Origin: Halobacillus yeomjeoni
GTDB taxonomy: Bacteria > Bacillota > Bacilli > Bacillales > Halobacillaceae
DNA length: 64,000 nucleotides
Direction of reading: 5' to 3'
Assembly: GCF_020171525.1 (NCBI RefSeq)
Contig: NZ_JAIVAI010000005.1
Location: forward strand, 62,001 to 126,000
The notes beneath the pieces were generated by a model that searched no databases, was not told where the DNA came from, and saw only the letters and a program-made list of their open reading frames with translations. Positions 44,084 through 52,431 of the stretch are shown here, piece by piece (the first letter of the stretch is position 1; the number at the start of each line of letters is the position of its first letter). A program made the translations under genes and the position numbers.

Positions 44084-44236
44084 CTATTGTGTCAAAAAGC
44101 TGATTGTCAATAAAGCCGTATAGAGGATGGCGATGACGATCATGATCCAATAGCTTTTTTTACTTAATGATCGAAAAATCACATAAAAAGTCATGAGTAC
44201 GACCCCGATTACAAAGAGCCAGTAGATTAGGTTCAT
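44084..44236 (-). CDS. 50-residue membrane protein
   Basis: MNLIYWLFVIGVVLMTFYVI, a short basic turn (FRSLSKKS), then a second helix (YWIMIVIAILYTALLTISFL). AAAAGGG precedes the ATG at 44236. Real gene by ribosome site and terminator; unknown function. Confidence 0.65.
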   Translation of the reverse strand: MNLIYWLFVIGVVLMTFYVIFRSLSKKSYWIMIVIAILYTALLTISFLTQ

Positions 44237-44307
44237 GGAACAACCCTTTTCCGTATATTATTTTTTCTTCATTGTCCTTCTTTTTAACATCATAAATTCA
44301 TCGTTTG

Positions 44308-44321
44308 GACCTTTCAAGGTC
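44308..44321 (+). promoter_or_regulatory. Palindrome upstream of the carotenoid gene pair
   Basis: GACCTT-TC-AAGGTC, the kind of tight dyad bound by MerR-type regulators, about 100 bases before the leader peptide. No regulator is identified. Confidence 0.35.
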
Positions 44322-44406
44322 AAATGTCTGTGTTGCTGTTTATTTCATTTTAAATATGGGAATGGTAGAAGATAGCAGCTATTAAAAATAGTGGGAGGAG
44401 AGAGGA

Positions 44407-44445
44407 TTGCTCGAGTTTCTTTTGATCCGAAGAGAATTTTCATGA
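44407..44445 (+). CDS. Possible 12-residue leader peptide coupled to the methyltransferase gene
   Basis: TTG start with a strong GGAGGAGAGAGG site, reading MLEFLLIRREFS and stopping in ATGA, which is also the start codon of the next gene (44442). The next gene has only a weak site of its own, so translational coupling is plausible. Confidence 0.4.
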   Translation: MLEFLLIRREFS

Positions 44446-44999
44446 CACTCTACGAAATTCTGTTTTTATCCGTGACTGCTCTATGGGTGGGGGAGTTTTT
44501 AGTTTTCCGTAATCAAAACTCCCGAGAAGGCGGTCAGCTTGAGCGAAAATCCTATTCTATCATTCTCGTGGCAGTCGTAGCGACTGTCGTTTTGACTCTT
44601 GGGATGCGGGAGATTGATCTTTGGGTGGTTACTTCTGCGTTCGTTTGGTGGGCTGGTTTGTTGCTTTATACGATCGGTGTGTTTCTTCGATATTGGGGAA
44701 TTATTCATTTGAAGGATCAATTCACGAGAGATGTTTCCGTTCGTAAAGGTGATCGTCTCGTCAGCAGTGGACCATATAGGAAATTGAGACACCCACTATA
44801 TACAGGGTTATTTTTTATTGTTATCGGTTTTTGCTTGGGGGTCGGCAGTCTTCTTGGGGCGTTGATTTTTGGATTCGTCATCTTCATCGCACTACTACAT
44901 AGAATCCGCATAGAGGAAGCGATGCTGGTGGAGGGCCACGGGGATATGTATGTGAATTGGTGTAAATCCAGGTACAGGCTGATTCCGTTTGTTTATTAA
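44442..44999 (+). CDS. Isoprenylcysteine carboxyl methyltransferase-like membrane protein
   Basis: About 185 residues with four or five helices and the ICMT/PEMT-type SAM and lipid signature SSGPYRKLRHPLYTG near 115-130, then EEAMLVEGHGDMYVNW. In bacteria this family methylates assorted hydrophobic substrates. An in-frame GTG at 44391 would add 17 residues but lies before the ribosome site. It is 16 bases upstream of the CrtP-like oxygenase gene and in its operon, so a carotenoid-derived acid or related polyene may be the substrate (inference). Confidence 0.8.
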   Translation: MTLYEILFLSVTALWVGEFLVFRNQNSREGGQLERKSYSIILVAVVATVVLTLGMREIDLWVVTSAFVWWAGLLLYTIGVFLRYWGIIHLKDQFTRDVSVRKGDRLVSSGPYRKLRHPLYTGLFFIVIGFCLGVGSLLGALIFGFVIFIALLHRIRIEEAMLVEGHGDMYVNWCKSRYRLIPFVY

Positions 45000-45015
45000 T
45001 TTGGAGGTGGATGCT

Positions 45016-46524
45016 TTGAAACAGAAGAAAGCGATTGTCGTAGGTGCAGGGCTTGGCGGAATGTCCGCTGCTATCCGTTTGACTGCGGATGGCTACCAAG
45101 TGAAGTTGATTGAGAAGAACAGTAATCTCGGAGGAAAATTGAATCGACGTGAAGGAAAGGGATTCACATTTGATACCGGTCCGTCCATTTTAACGATGCC
45201 TTGGGTTTTGGAACAATTATTTGAAAGTGTTCACCGCCGTCTGGAAGATTACATAACCGTTGAGCGGGTGGAACCTCAGTGGAGGACGTTCTTTGAAGAT
45301 GGAACTCAGTTGGATGTTACAAGTGACCTGCCGAATATGCTTGAAGAAATGGCGAAAGTGACGGATAAACCGAATAGAAAGTTCACAGATTTCCTTTCTT
45401 ACAGTCAGGAAATGTATGAGCTGTGTATGAAGAGCTTTTATAAATACAGTATTCAGGATCTGAAAGATTTGAAGAGCCATCACAAGTTAAAGGAACTGTT
45501 CCAAATGGATCCGATGAGTACAGTGGCAAGGTCGACGCACAAACATTTTGATAACAAGTATTTAGAGCAGCTTTTCAATTTCTTTGTTATGTATGTGGGC
45601 TCGAACCCATACTCTTCACCTGCGATTTTAAATCAACTTGTATATGTTCAGCTTGGTCTTGGCATTCATTATGTAAAAGGTGGAATGTACCAGATTGCTG
45701 AAGCGATGGGGCGTCTGATGGAAGAACTTCGCGTGGATGTTCAACTCAATACACCTGTGCAGCAGCTGGTCGTGGAAGGGGATCGAGTCGTCGGGGTGGA
45801 GACGGAGGATGGTACGGTTCATGAAGCGGATGTCGTCGTTTCAAACTTGGAAGTCATCCCTGCTTACCGCCGCTTAGCACCGAATTCAAGCAAGGTGAAA
45901 AAAGAGACGAAATCGCTGGAGAAAAAATTCGACCCGACGGTATCCGGTCTGGTGCTCTTGTTAGGAACTGATAAGAAATTCGAGAATTTGAAACACCATA
46001 ATTTCTTCTTCTCAGAGGATCCCGAAAAAGAATTCAAGCAGATTTTTGATCAAGGAAAACCTGCTGATGACCCGACCATCTACATCGGCATCTCATCAAG
46101 GTCAGATGATTCGCAGGCACCGGCAGGGAAAGATAACTTATTCGTACTCACTCATGTGCCGCCATTAGCGAATAAAAAGAGAAAGCCGATCGATTGGGAT
46201 CAATATCGGGAAAAAGTTTTGGATAAACTCGAGCGGATGGGTATGACCGGATTGAGGGATTCCATCGAATTTGAGTACCGTTTCACTCCGGAAGACCTTG
46301 AGTCTCTATATGGTCCAAACGGAGGGTCCATATACGGAATAGCGGCAGATCGTAAAAATAATGGCGGATTTAAAATCCCGTCTAAGAGTCAGGTTTATGA
46401 AGGTTTGTATTTTGTAGGAGGTTCCACTCACCCTGGTGGTGGAGTTCCGATGGTAACATTATCAGGTCAACTGACGGCGGATCTCATCAAAGAGAAAGAG
46501 TCGCCAAAAGTTAAACAAGCCTGA
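45016..46524 (+). CDS. crtP: CrtP/CrtNb-type diapocarotenoid oxygenase
   Basis: 502-residue FAD enzyme of the phytoene desaturase family. Dinucleotide loop GAGLGGMSAAIRL at the start; C-terminal FVGGSTHPGGGVPMVTLSGQ. Stretches such as GFTFDTGPSILTMPW, QWRTFFEDGT, HHNFFFSEDP, DDPTIY, IYGIAADRKNNGGFKIP follow S. aureus CrtP (staphyloxanthin end-group oxidase) more closely than the desaturase CrtN. The start is TTG at 45016 with GGAGGTG upstream. No crtM or crtN is next to it, so the rest of the C30 pathway must be elsewhere. Confidence 0.87.
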   Translation: MKQKKAIVVGAGLGGMSAAIRLTADGYQVKLIEKNSNLGGKLNRREGKGFTFDTGPSILTMPWVLEQLFESVHRRLEDYITVERVEPQWRTFFEDGTQLDVTSDLPNMLEEMAKVTDKPNRKFTDFLSYSQEMYELCMKSFYKYSIQDLKDLKSHHKLKELFQMDPMSTVARSTHKHFDNKYLEQLFNFFVMYVGSNPYSSPAILNQLVYVQLGLGIHYVKGGMYQIAEAMGRLMEELRVDVQLNTPVQQLVVEGDRVVGVETEDGTVHEADVVVSNLEVIPAYRRLAPNSSKVKKETKSLEKKFDPTVSGLVLLLGTDKKFENLKHHNFFFSEDPEKEFKQIFDQGKPADDPTIYIGISSRSDDSQAPAGKDNLFVLTHVPPLANKKRKPIDWDQYREKVLDKLERMGMTGLRDSIEFEYRFTPEDLESLYGPNGGSIYGIAADRKNNGGFKIPSKSQVYEGLYFVGGSTHPGGGVPMVTLSGQLTADLIKEKESPKVKQA

Positions 46525-46527
46525 ACA

Positions 46528-46554
46528 AAGGCCGGCTTTATGCCGGCTTTTTTT
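46528..46554 (+). terminator. Terminator of the crtP operon
   Basis: GCCGGC-based stem (46531-46536 with 46542-46547, extended by flanking A/T pairs) followed by T7. Confidence 0.88.
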
Positions 46555-46620
46555 CGTTTCATATTCAGAGATGCAGGGAAAGGGTGAACAATAGACGGAC
46601 TCGGAGAAGGGGAATTTCAG

Positions 46621-47607
46621 ATGAACAGTTGGATGGTATTTGCGATTTTCATTTTATCGGGAGTAAGTACATTCTTTGTTGCTTCCCGATTAGCCATATT
46701 CGGTGATGCGGTAAAAGAAAAAACAAAAGCTTCTTCCGCTTTTATCGGAGCCCTCATCGGCATTGCGATTTCCTTGCCGGAACTGACTTCCAGTGTCACG
46801 GCGGTTTGGATCGACAGCCCTGATTTGGCTGTTGGAAACTTGGTGGGGAGTAATTTGTTCAATATAATGGGATTGGCGATTTTCGATGTTGTTTATAGAC
46901 GACATCAAATAATGACTCATGCCACAGTTGAAAGTAAGCTTTATGGCTGGCTGGTCGTATTCATGACAATGATTGTTATGGCTGGGCTGACTCTTACTTT
47001 GCCGGCTCACATTTTCCACATCAGCTATACGTCCATCGCAATCGTGCTCCTTTACTTCATTGGATCGAAATGGATCAATGATCGGACAGAATACCAGGGC
47101 CGGAAAGTGAAAAGGGAACAAGATCGTTATAAGGAATATTCCTATAAACAAGTGCTGTGGCGTTTTATCGCTTATGCCATTGCCATTATGGTCATTGGTA
47201 GTATCTTGACGATCACCGCTGAACGAATTTCCACAATTACAGGGATCGGTGCGTCATTTATCGGTTCATTCTTAGTGGCGATCAGTACATCTCTACCTGA
47301 TGCTGTCAGTGTGGGGACAGCGTTGAAGTTAAGAAACTTCAATTTAGGTATCAGTTCTCTGCTTGGAAGTAATGCGTTCAACTTGATGATACTGGCTTTT
47401 ACGGATGTCATTTATTTCAAAGGGAATCTCCTTGAAAACGCTAGTCCAGCAAATTTAGTGACAGGCGGAGCCTCCATTTTATTTATACTATTGATTATTT
47501 TGAGCATATCCAGAAAAAAAGCGAAATCATTTGGTTATCTATGGCCTTCGGTTGCCATCATTGCAGCTTATTTTGTTACGACCTATCTAGTATTTGAAAT
47601 GAAGTGA
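46621..47607 (+). CDS. Ca2+/Na+ (cation) antiporter, CaCA family
   Basis: 328 residues, about ten helices with two inverted alpha-repeats: GIAISLPELTSSVTAV ... GNLVGSNLFN and AISTSLPDAVSVGTAL ... LLGSNAFN. The second repeat has Asp where Glu is usual. A charged cytoplasmic loop (~150-180) joins the halves. Na+-driven Ca2+ export fits a salt-adapted cell. AGAAGGGGA precedes the ATG. Confidence 0.9.
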   Translation: MNSWMVFAIFILSGVSTFFVASRLAIFGDAVKEKTKASSAFIGALIGIAISLPELTSSVTAVWIDSPDLAVGNLVGSNLFNIMGLAIFDVVYRRHQIMTHATVESKLYGWLVVFMTMIVMAGLTLTLPAHIFHISYTSIAIVLLYFIGSKWINDRTEYQGRKVKREQDRYKEYSYKQVLWRFIAYAIAIMVIGSILTITAERISTITGIGASFIGSFLVAISTSLPDAVSVGTALKLRNFNLGISSLLGSNAFNLMILAFTDVIYFKGNLLENASPANLVTGGASILFILLIILSISRKKAKSFGYLWPSVAIIAAYFVTTYLVFEMK

Positions 47608-47633
47608 AAAAGCGGCAGACCGCCGCTTTTTTT
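47606..47633 (+). terminator. Bidirectional terminator
   Basis: AAAGCGGC/GCCGCTTT stem with T7 after and A-rich sequence before, between convergent genes. Confidence 0.87.
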
Positions 47634-49761
47634 AATGTTCTTTTTTACGTATGGGCTGCCTTGATCCTGGTAACCACCAGTTCCAGTCCCCCATAAGTTT
47701 CATGAGACTCGGTACGAGAAGCAGACGGATGATTGTTGCATCCAGAAAAATCGCAAGCGCAATACCGATTCCGATTTGTTTTACCGGGACGACATCAGTA
47801 AACGCGAATGCTCCTGTTATTACAATCATAATCAACGCAGCAGAAGTGATGATTTTACTCGTTGTCGCCAACCCTTCTATGGTTGCGGTCGTGTTATCTT
47901 TTCCGTTCAAATAGAATTCATGGATACGGGAGATGAGAAATACTTCGTAGTCCATGCTTAGTCCAAAAACAAGACTGAATACAATCACAGGTAAAATGAG
48001 TGCTATATCAGAAGGGTTCAATCCAAACTGACCACCTTGGAACAGCCAGACTAGTATACCGAAAGTTGAGGCAAGGCCGATGACATTCATCAAAATCGCT
48101 TTTAATGGGATGGCGATGGAACGAAAGGCAATCATCAAAATAATGAACGTGGAAACAAGAATGACAGCCAGGGTCATATAAATTTTATTTTCGATTTCAT
48201 AGTAAATTTCCTGATTGAATTTCGGGCGTCCCCCGAACATCATAGGAACCGACCATTCTTTTTGGTCCCAATCCGTCATCAGTTGTTTTGCTTCTTTCGA
48301 GTTGGCAGTTGCGGTAAGTTTGATGGGAATGACAAGTTTTTCTTCAGAAACAAACCGATTAACAGCTGGTTCCAATCGGATTCGTGTAACTTCCTGCGAA
48401 AGAGCTTTCGAAAGTTGGTCTGGGGAGTCCGTGTTACTTTCTGAGTACAGGGTACTGACTTCCTGGACAATCTCAGCCTTTCCTAACTCCTCTTTAATCT
48501 CCTCCATTTTCTCAAGGCCCTCTAAGGACAGCCATCCCCCTTGGCGCTCTGCGATGGCATAGGCAACACTCTCCTGGTCGGAGAAAAAAGTATCGTCGAT
48601 TGTATCATAAGCAGTTCTCGACTCATAATTCTGAGGTAGAGAGTCGATCGTAGGGATAGTAAGGTTCATGTTTGTGACTGGAAGGATTCCAATCGATAGA
48701 ACGATCAGTGCCGCTACTGACACAGCCACTGGTCGTTTCATGACTTTTTCAGCAAACCTTCGCCATTTCGGGCTGGTATCTGACCTGACGGAGATGATTC
48801 TCCATTTATTGATATGCGGACCTGCTATATAGAGTAATGATGGTAGAAGTGTCAATGAACCCAAGACGGCGAAAACGATGACGATCGATCCTCCGATAGC
48901 GATATTCATAAAAATATCGACTTGGATGATACTCATCGCTGCAAGTCCTATGAATACGCAGACGGCAGAAAACAGAATCGATCTTCCTGCTGTTTGGATC
49001 GTCGTCTTTAATGCCTCCTCTTTCTCCTGTTTTTTTAATTCTTCTCTGTACCGATTTATGAATAAGAGTGCAAAATCGATACTTAGGGCGAGACCGATCA
49101 TTGGAGCTATATTCAGAATAAATATAGATAGCTGCACATCTTGTCCGATGAGGGAAAGGACGCCGAATCCGCAGATGATTGTGACAGCGCCTATAATTAA
49201 GGGAATCAAAGAAGCGAATAAAGTGCCGAAGGCAAAGACAAGAACGATTAACGCTACGGGTAATCCGATCAATTCCGCTCGTTTCAAATCTTCCTGGCTG
49301 GCTTTATTGATGTCTTCGGAGATGACAGGAGCACCAGTGAGTGTAACTCCTTCTTCGGACTGAATCACCTTTTCGACTTCATGAATTGCACGCTGGATAT
49401 CTACAGCTGGATCGGTAAATTGAATGCTGGCATAAGCGATGTCATTTTTTATCATAGAAGAATCGTCTAATGGGGAAAGGAGCGTCGATGGTGAAACGCG
49501 TTTTTCAACCATCTCAAGAATGCTCGAAATCTTATCTTCAGATGGTTCTTCAAATAAAAGGAAGAGGGTGGATTCCGGAAAATCGAAATCCTTTTTCAAA
49601 ACTTCATCAACTTTTTCATACTCACCTTCTGTCCGGAACCCATCTCCTTCAAGTAAGGAAGGAAGTTGAACTGCAAGGAATCCTAATACGACAGCCATCA
49701 CTACCCATAAGGCTAAAAACCATTTATGTAATCTTACAATCCAACTGGATAACTTTTTCAT
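47632..49761 (-). CDS. MMPL/RND family membrane transporter (YdfJ-like)
   Basis: 709 residues. One helix, a ~130-residue outside loop, five helices, a second outside loop (~370-510), and five or six helices: the duplicated RND plan. LSIDFALLFINRYREEL and FGLSMDYEVFLISRIHEFY are the paired GxxxDY-type helices of MMPL proteins that relay protons. Relatives export lipids, drugs or siderophores. The ATG at 49761 has AAGGAG upstream. Single gene, substrate unknown. Confidence 0.9.
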   Translation of the reverse strand: MKKLSSWIVRLHKWFLALWVVMAVVLGFLAVQLPSLLEGDGFRTEGEYEKVDEVLKKDFDFPESTLFLLFEEPSEDKISSILEMVEKRVSPSTLLSPLDDSSMIKNDIAYASIQFTDPAVDIQRAIHEVEKVIQSEEGVTLTGAPVISEDINKASQEDLKRAELIGLPVALIVLVFAFGTLFASLIPLIIGAVTIICGFGVLSLIGQDVQLSIFILNIAPMIGLALSIDFALLFINRYREELKKQEKEEALKTTIQTAGRSILFSAVCVFIGLAAMSIIQVDIFMNIAIGGSIVIVFAVLGSLTLLPSLLYIAGPHINKWRIISVRSDTSPKWRRFAEKVMKRPVAVSVAALIVLSIGILPVTNMNLTIPTIDSLPQNYESRTAYDTIDDTFFSDQESVAYAIAERQGGWLSLEGLEKMEEIKEELGKAEIVQEVSTLYSESNTDSPDQLSKALSQEVTRIRLEPAVNRFVSEEKLVIPIKLTATANSKEAKQLMTDWDQKEWSVPMMFGGRPKFNQEIYYEIENKIYMTLAVILVSTFIILMIAFRSIAIPLKAILMNVIGLASTFGILVWLFQGGQFGLNPSDIALILPVIVFSLVFGLSMDYEVFLISRIHEFYLNGKDNTTATIEGLATTSKIITSAALIMIVITGAFAFTDVVPVKQIGIGIALAIFLDATIIRLLLVPSLMKLMGDWNWWLPGSRQPIRKKEH

Positions 49762-49905
49762 TTGTGTGCGCTCCTTGGTTTTCGATTCTTTTTTTATTAT
49801 CTCCTAAATCTTATGCTTTTTCCAAGTAATTGAAAGAAGCGGATGTGTAACCTGTCTCTTACGGTGGAAAATAGGTAGAAGGAATAAAAAGAGGGAGGGG
49901 TAAGT

Positions 49906-50553
49906 TTGGACTTGCCGAAAGACCTGATCCAAGATGCCAAAAAAAGAATCGATCCATATGATGTGGAAGGTTTCGTTCTTGGAGAAGGGAATCCTGAAGC
50001 GGATATCATGATTGTAGGAGAAGCACCGGGGGAAAAAGAAGCTGAAAAGGGGATTCCTTTCATCGGACGTGCCGGAGTAGAACTGGATAAACAATTACAG
50101 ATTTTAGACTTGGATAGAGAAGATGTTTACATCACTAGTGTGGTAAGAAGCAGACCTTACAAATGGGTGAAAACCAACAAGAAAGGTTCGGGAGGGAGAC
50201 GAAAAGCGAACCGCAAGCCGAACCAAAAAGAAATTATGGCCCATGCCAAACTCCTTGATTATCAAATAGAAAAAGTGGACCCCGTCTTGATTATTGCACT
50301 CGGTGGAGTAGCTTTTGAAAGGTTGACTGGAAGAAAAGAAAAAATCAGTGATTATTTAGGTGAGGTCATTGAAACACCTATAATGAAAGTGGGAAACAAT
50401 GAAGACCAATATATAGAATCGGAAAAAACATACCCAGTCGTTCCCCTTTATCATCCTGCGGCTGTCTTTTACAACCCAAAAATCAGGGAAGATATCAACC
50501 GGTCTCTTTCCCGTGTCAAAGCGCATCTTGAAAGAGTAAAGGCAGAAGGTTGA
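49906..50553 (+). CDS. Uracil-DNA glycosylase superfamily protein (family 4-like, no Fe-S cysteines)
   Basis: 215 residues. Motif 1 reads VGEAPGEKEAEKGIPFIGRAG, motif 2 region ITSVVRSRP, and the C-terminal HPA motif is YHPAAVFYNP. This is the family 4/5 style, but the protein contains no cysteine at all, so the 4Fe-4S cluster of family 4 is absent. A basic insert (KTNKKGSGGRRKANRKP) lies near 88-105. Excision of uracil is likely but not certain. TTG start at 49906 after GGGAGGGG. Confidence 0.85.
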   Translation: MDLPKDLIQDAKKRIDPYDVEGFVLGEGNPEADIMIVGEAPGEKEAEKGIPFIGRAGVELDKQLQILDLDREDVYITSVVRSRPYKWVKTNKKGSGGRRKANRKPNQKEIMAHAKLLDYQIEKVDPVLIIALGGVAFERLTGRKEKISDYLGEVIETPIMKVGNNEDQYIESEKTYPVVPLYHPAAVFYNPKIREDINRSLSRVKAHLERVKAEG

Positions 50554-50602
50554 ATGTGCCGTTCCTTTTAGGGAGAAATATTCTTTCGTTTGCGTTTTAC
50601 TG

Positions 50603-50611
50603 TGCTATAAT
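50603..50611 (+). promoter_or_regulatory. Extended -10 promoter for the antisense RNA
   Basis: TGCTATAAT: consensus -10 with a TG extension, weak -35 (TTTCGT at 50584). It points rightward into the 3' end of the toxin gene, where there is no open frame; transcription would start near 50617. Confidence 0.6.
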
Positions 50612-50648
50612 AAAAGAAAATCAGGTCACAGGTGCCACTGTGACCTGA
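50612..50648 (-). terminator. Terminator of the toxin mRNA
   Basis: On the minus strand, TCAGGTCACAG/CTGTGACCTGA (11 perfect pairs, 50638-50648 with 50621-50631) is followed by TTTTCTTTT (50612-50620). Confidence 0.85.
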
Positions 50649-50720
50649 GAAGATACCGTTCGTTCTAATCCGTCAATGGAGGAAAGGCCCCTTTCGTATT
50701 CGAAAGGGGTCTATCTTTTA
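50617..50720 (+). ncRNA. Putative type I antitoxin RNA, about 105 nt
   Basis: Bounded by the extended -10 promoter at 50603-50611 and by a 12-pair hairpin (50685-50696 with 50701-50712) followed by a T-rich stretch at 50714-50719. It has no credible reading frame. It is fully complementary to the 3' untranslated part and last codons of the toxin mRNA, the arrangement of BsrE/BsrG-type antitoxins in B. subtilis. Existence and ends are predicted from signals only. Confidence 0.5.
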
Positions 50721-50806
50721 TTGTTCATTTTTATGATCAATGCCAGGAGTGTGATGATAAACGTTCCAAACGCCAGCATGATCATAAGAGCTTCATAAGT
50801 ACTCAT
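50711..50806 (-). CDS. 31-residue holin-like membrane toxin (Hol-Tox/BsrE-like)
   Basis: MSTYEALMIMLAFGTFIITL then LALIIKMNNKR. The MSTYEALMxM start is that of the BsrG/BsrE/YonT and Hol-Tox small toxins of type I systems in Bacillota: one membrane helix and a short basic tail, acting on the cell membrane. AAGGAG lies ten bases upstream of the ATG at 50806. Its mRNA probably runs from ~50868 to ~50612. An 11-base stretch near the 5' end (AGATACCGTTC) is complementary to one near the 3' end, and the promoter overlaps a LexA box. Confidence 0.8.
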   Translation of the reverse strand: MSTYEALMIMLAFGTFIITLLALIIKMNNKR

Positions 50807-50896
50807 GAAAAGCATCACTCCTTCTCTATCACACGCTCACCTAACCCTATAAGAACGGTATCTATATACAAGGATACCATATTTTTCAGAAAAACA

Positions 50897-50910
50897 AGAA
50901 CGTTTGTTCG
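50897..50910 (-). promoter_or_regulatory. LexA (SOS) box at the toxin promoter
   Basis: Minus strand reads CGAACAAACGTTCT, 13 of 14 positions of the B. subtilis LexA/DinR consensus CGAACRNRYGTTYC. It overlaps the probable -35 (TTCTTG) of the toxin promoter, about 90 bases before the start codon. Predicts repression by LexA and induction by DNA damage. Confidence 0.75.
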
Positions 50911-51010
50911 CATTTATTTGTAAAATAGACAGAACGAACCATGAGAAAATGAAAAAACCACCCCGGCTCATCCGCTTTCGGATCACCGGTGGTGGTAATT
51001 TCTCTTGTTT

Positions 51011-52405
51011 TTAAGCTTGTTCTTTTAACGGTCTAGGGTGTTCTTCTTCATCGTTCAAGCTATCTAAACGATGGAGTAAACCGACACCAAAATCACTGTC
51101 TGGCCCTGGATTTTCATTGAAGATGCTGCGGCTTGATTCATAAGCGCTCGAACCGTGTTCGGCGAAATCAAGTCCAGATACTTCTTCCTGACGAGAAACC
51201 CGGATGGATCCGGTTACGGCCTTGATTGTAATGACAGCTAAAGCTGTGGCTAATGAGGTCCAACCAATTACAGCCAGTACGCCAATGGCTTGAATACCAA
51301 GCAGCGTCAGACCTCCTCCATAAAGCAGTCCGCCTTCTACAGAAAATAATCCGACTGCTACCGTTCCCCAGATTCCGCAAACTCCATGGACAGCTATTGC
51401 TCCTACAGGATCGTCAATTTTCGCTTTTTGATCGAAGAACTGGACAGCTTCGACCAGAATGAATCCTGCAACTAATCCGATCAAAATAGCTCCTAGAGGA
51501 GAGACGTTCGCTGTACCTGCGGTGATTCCCACAAGACCTGCCAAAGCTCCGTTCAATGTAAGGGAAGCATCGATTTGTTTGAATTTCAACTGAGAATAAA
51601 GGGCGGAACTGATGACAGCTGCTGAAGCTGAAAGGAGTGTAGTAGCGACAACTGCCGGAATCAACGAAGGATCAGCAGCAAGCGTACTTCCGCCGTTGAA
51701 GCCAAACCATCCGAACCATAGAATGAAGACCCCTAAAGCGCCTAGCGGGATATTGTGGCCTGGTATGACATTGACGGTTGTACCGCTGTATTTCCCTAAA
51801 CGAGGTCCGAGGAACATGACTGTGATGATTGCTCCGATCGCACCTGTCAAGTGAACAGTAGTCGAACCGGCGAAATCGACGAATCCAAGTTGAGACAACC
51901 ATCCCCCGCCCCAGATCCAGTGTCCGACCACAGGATAGATGATTCCGGTCATAAGTAATGTAAGTAGTAAATAAGAGCTTAGTTTCATACGTTCTGCAAC
52001 AGCACCCGAAATGATAGTGGCACATGTCGCTGCGAATACAGCTTGGAAAACGAAGAATCCGATTTGGTCTTCATGACCGTTCAAGAAGAAACCATCCAGT
52101 CCGATGAGTCCGCCTCCTGATTTTCCGAACATGATGCCGTAACCCACCACAAAATAAAGGACAGAAGCGATGGAAATCGTCATGAAATTTTTCATTAAAA
52201 TATTCAAGGCATTTTTGGATCGTGTGAATCCTGACTCAACCATTGCGAATCCGGCGTGCATGAAGAAGACTAAAAAGGCGGCGATCATAATCCACACCAT
52301 ATCGACCGATTCCATTACGGCTTCAGGTGTAATCGCTGGGGAGGCACTTGCGGTAAGTGGAAATACAAGGGACAAGAACAATAATAAAAACAGCGTTTTT
52401 TTCAT
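51011..52405 (-). CDS. amtB: Ammonium transporter
   Basis: 464 residues. A signal-like N-terminus (ending ASASPA) is followed by eleven helices with Amt signatures: DMVWIMIAAFLVFFMHAGFAMVE, FVFQAVFAATCATIISG, GSTTVHLTGAIGA (pore His), FGWFGFNGGS and AVHGVCGIWGTVAVG (second pore His). The C-terminal tail of ~55 residues is long and acidic. Lies 26 bases after glnK and is regulated with it by TnrA under nitrogen limitation. Confidence 0.95.
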   Translation of the reverse strand: MKKTLFLLLFLSLVFPLTASASPAITPEAVMESVDMVWIMIAAFLVFFMHAGFAMVESGFTRSKNALNILMKNFMTISIASVLYFVVGYGIMFGKSGGGLIGLDGFFLNGHEDQIGFFVFQAVFAATCATIISGAVAERMKLSSYLLLTLLMTGIIYPVVGHWIWGGGWLSQLGFVDFAGSTTVHLTGAIGAIITVMFLGPRLGKYSGTTVNVIPGHNIPLGALGVFILWFGWFGFNGGSTLAADPSLIPAVVATTLLSASAAVISSALYSQLKFKQIDASLTLNGALAGLVGITAGTANVSPLGAILIGLVAGFILVEAVQFFDQKAKIDDPVGAIAVHGVCGIWGTVAVGLFSVEGGLLYGGGLTLLGIQAIGVLAVIGWTSLATALAVITIKAVTGSIRVSRQEEVSGLDFAEHGSSAYESSRSIFNENPGPDSDFGVGLLHRLDSLNDEEEHPRPLKEQA

Positions 52406-52431
52406 AAGTGAATATTCATTCCTTCCTATTA

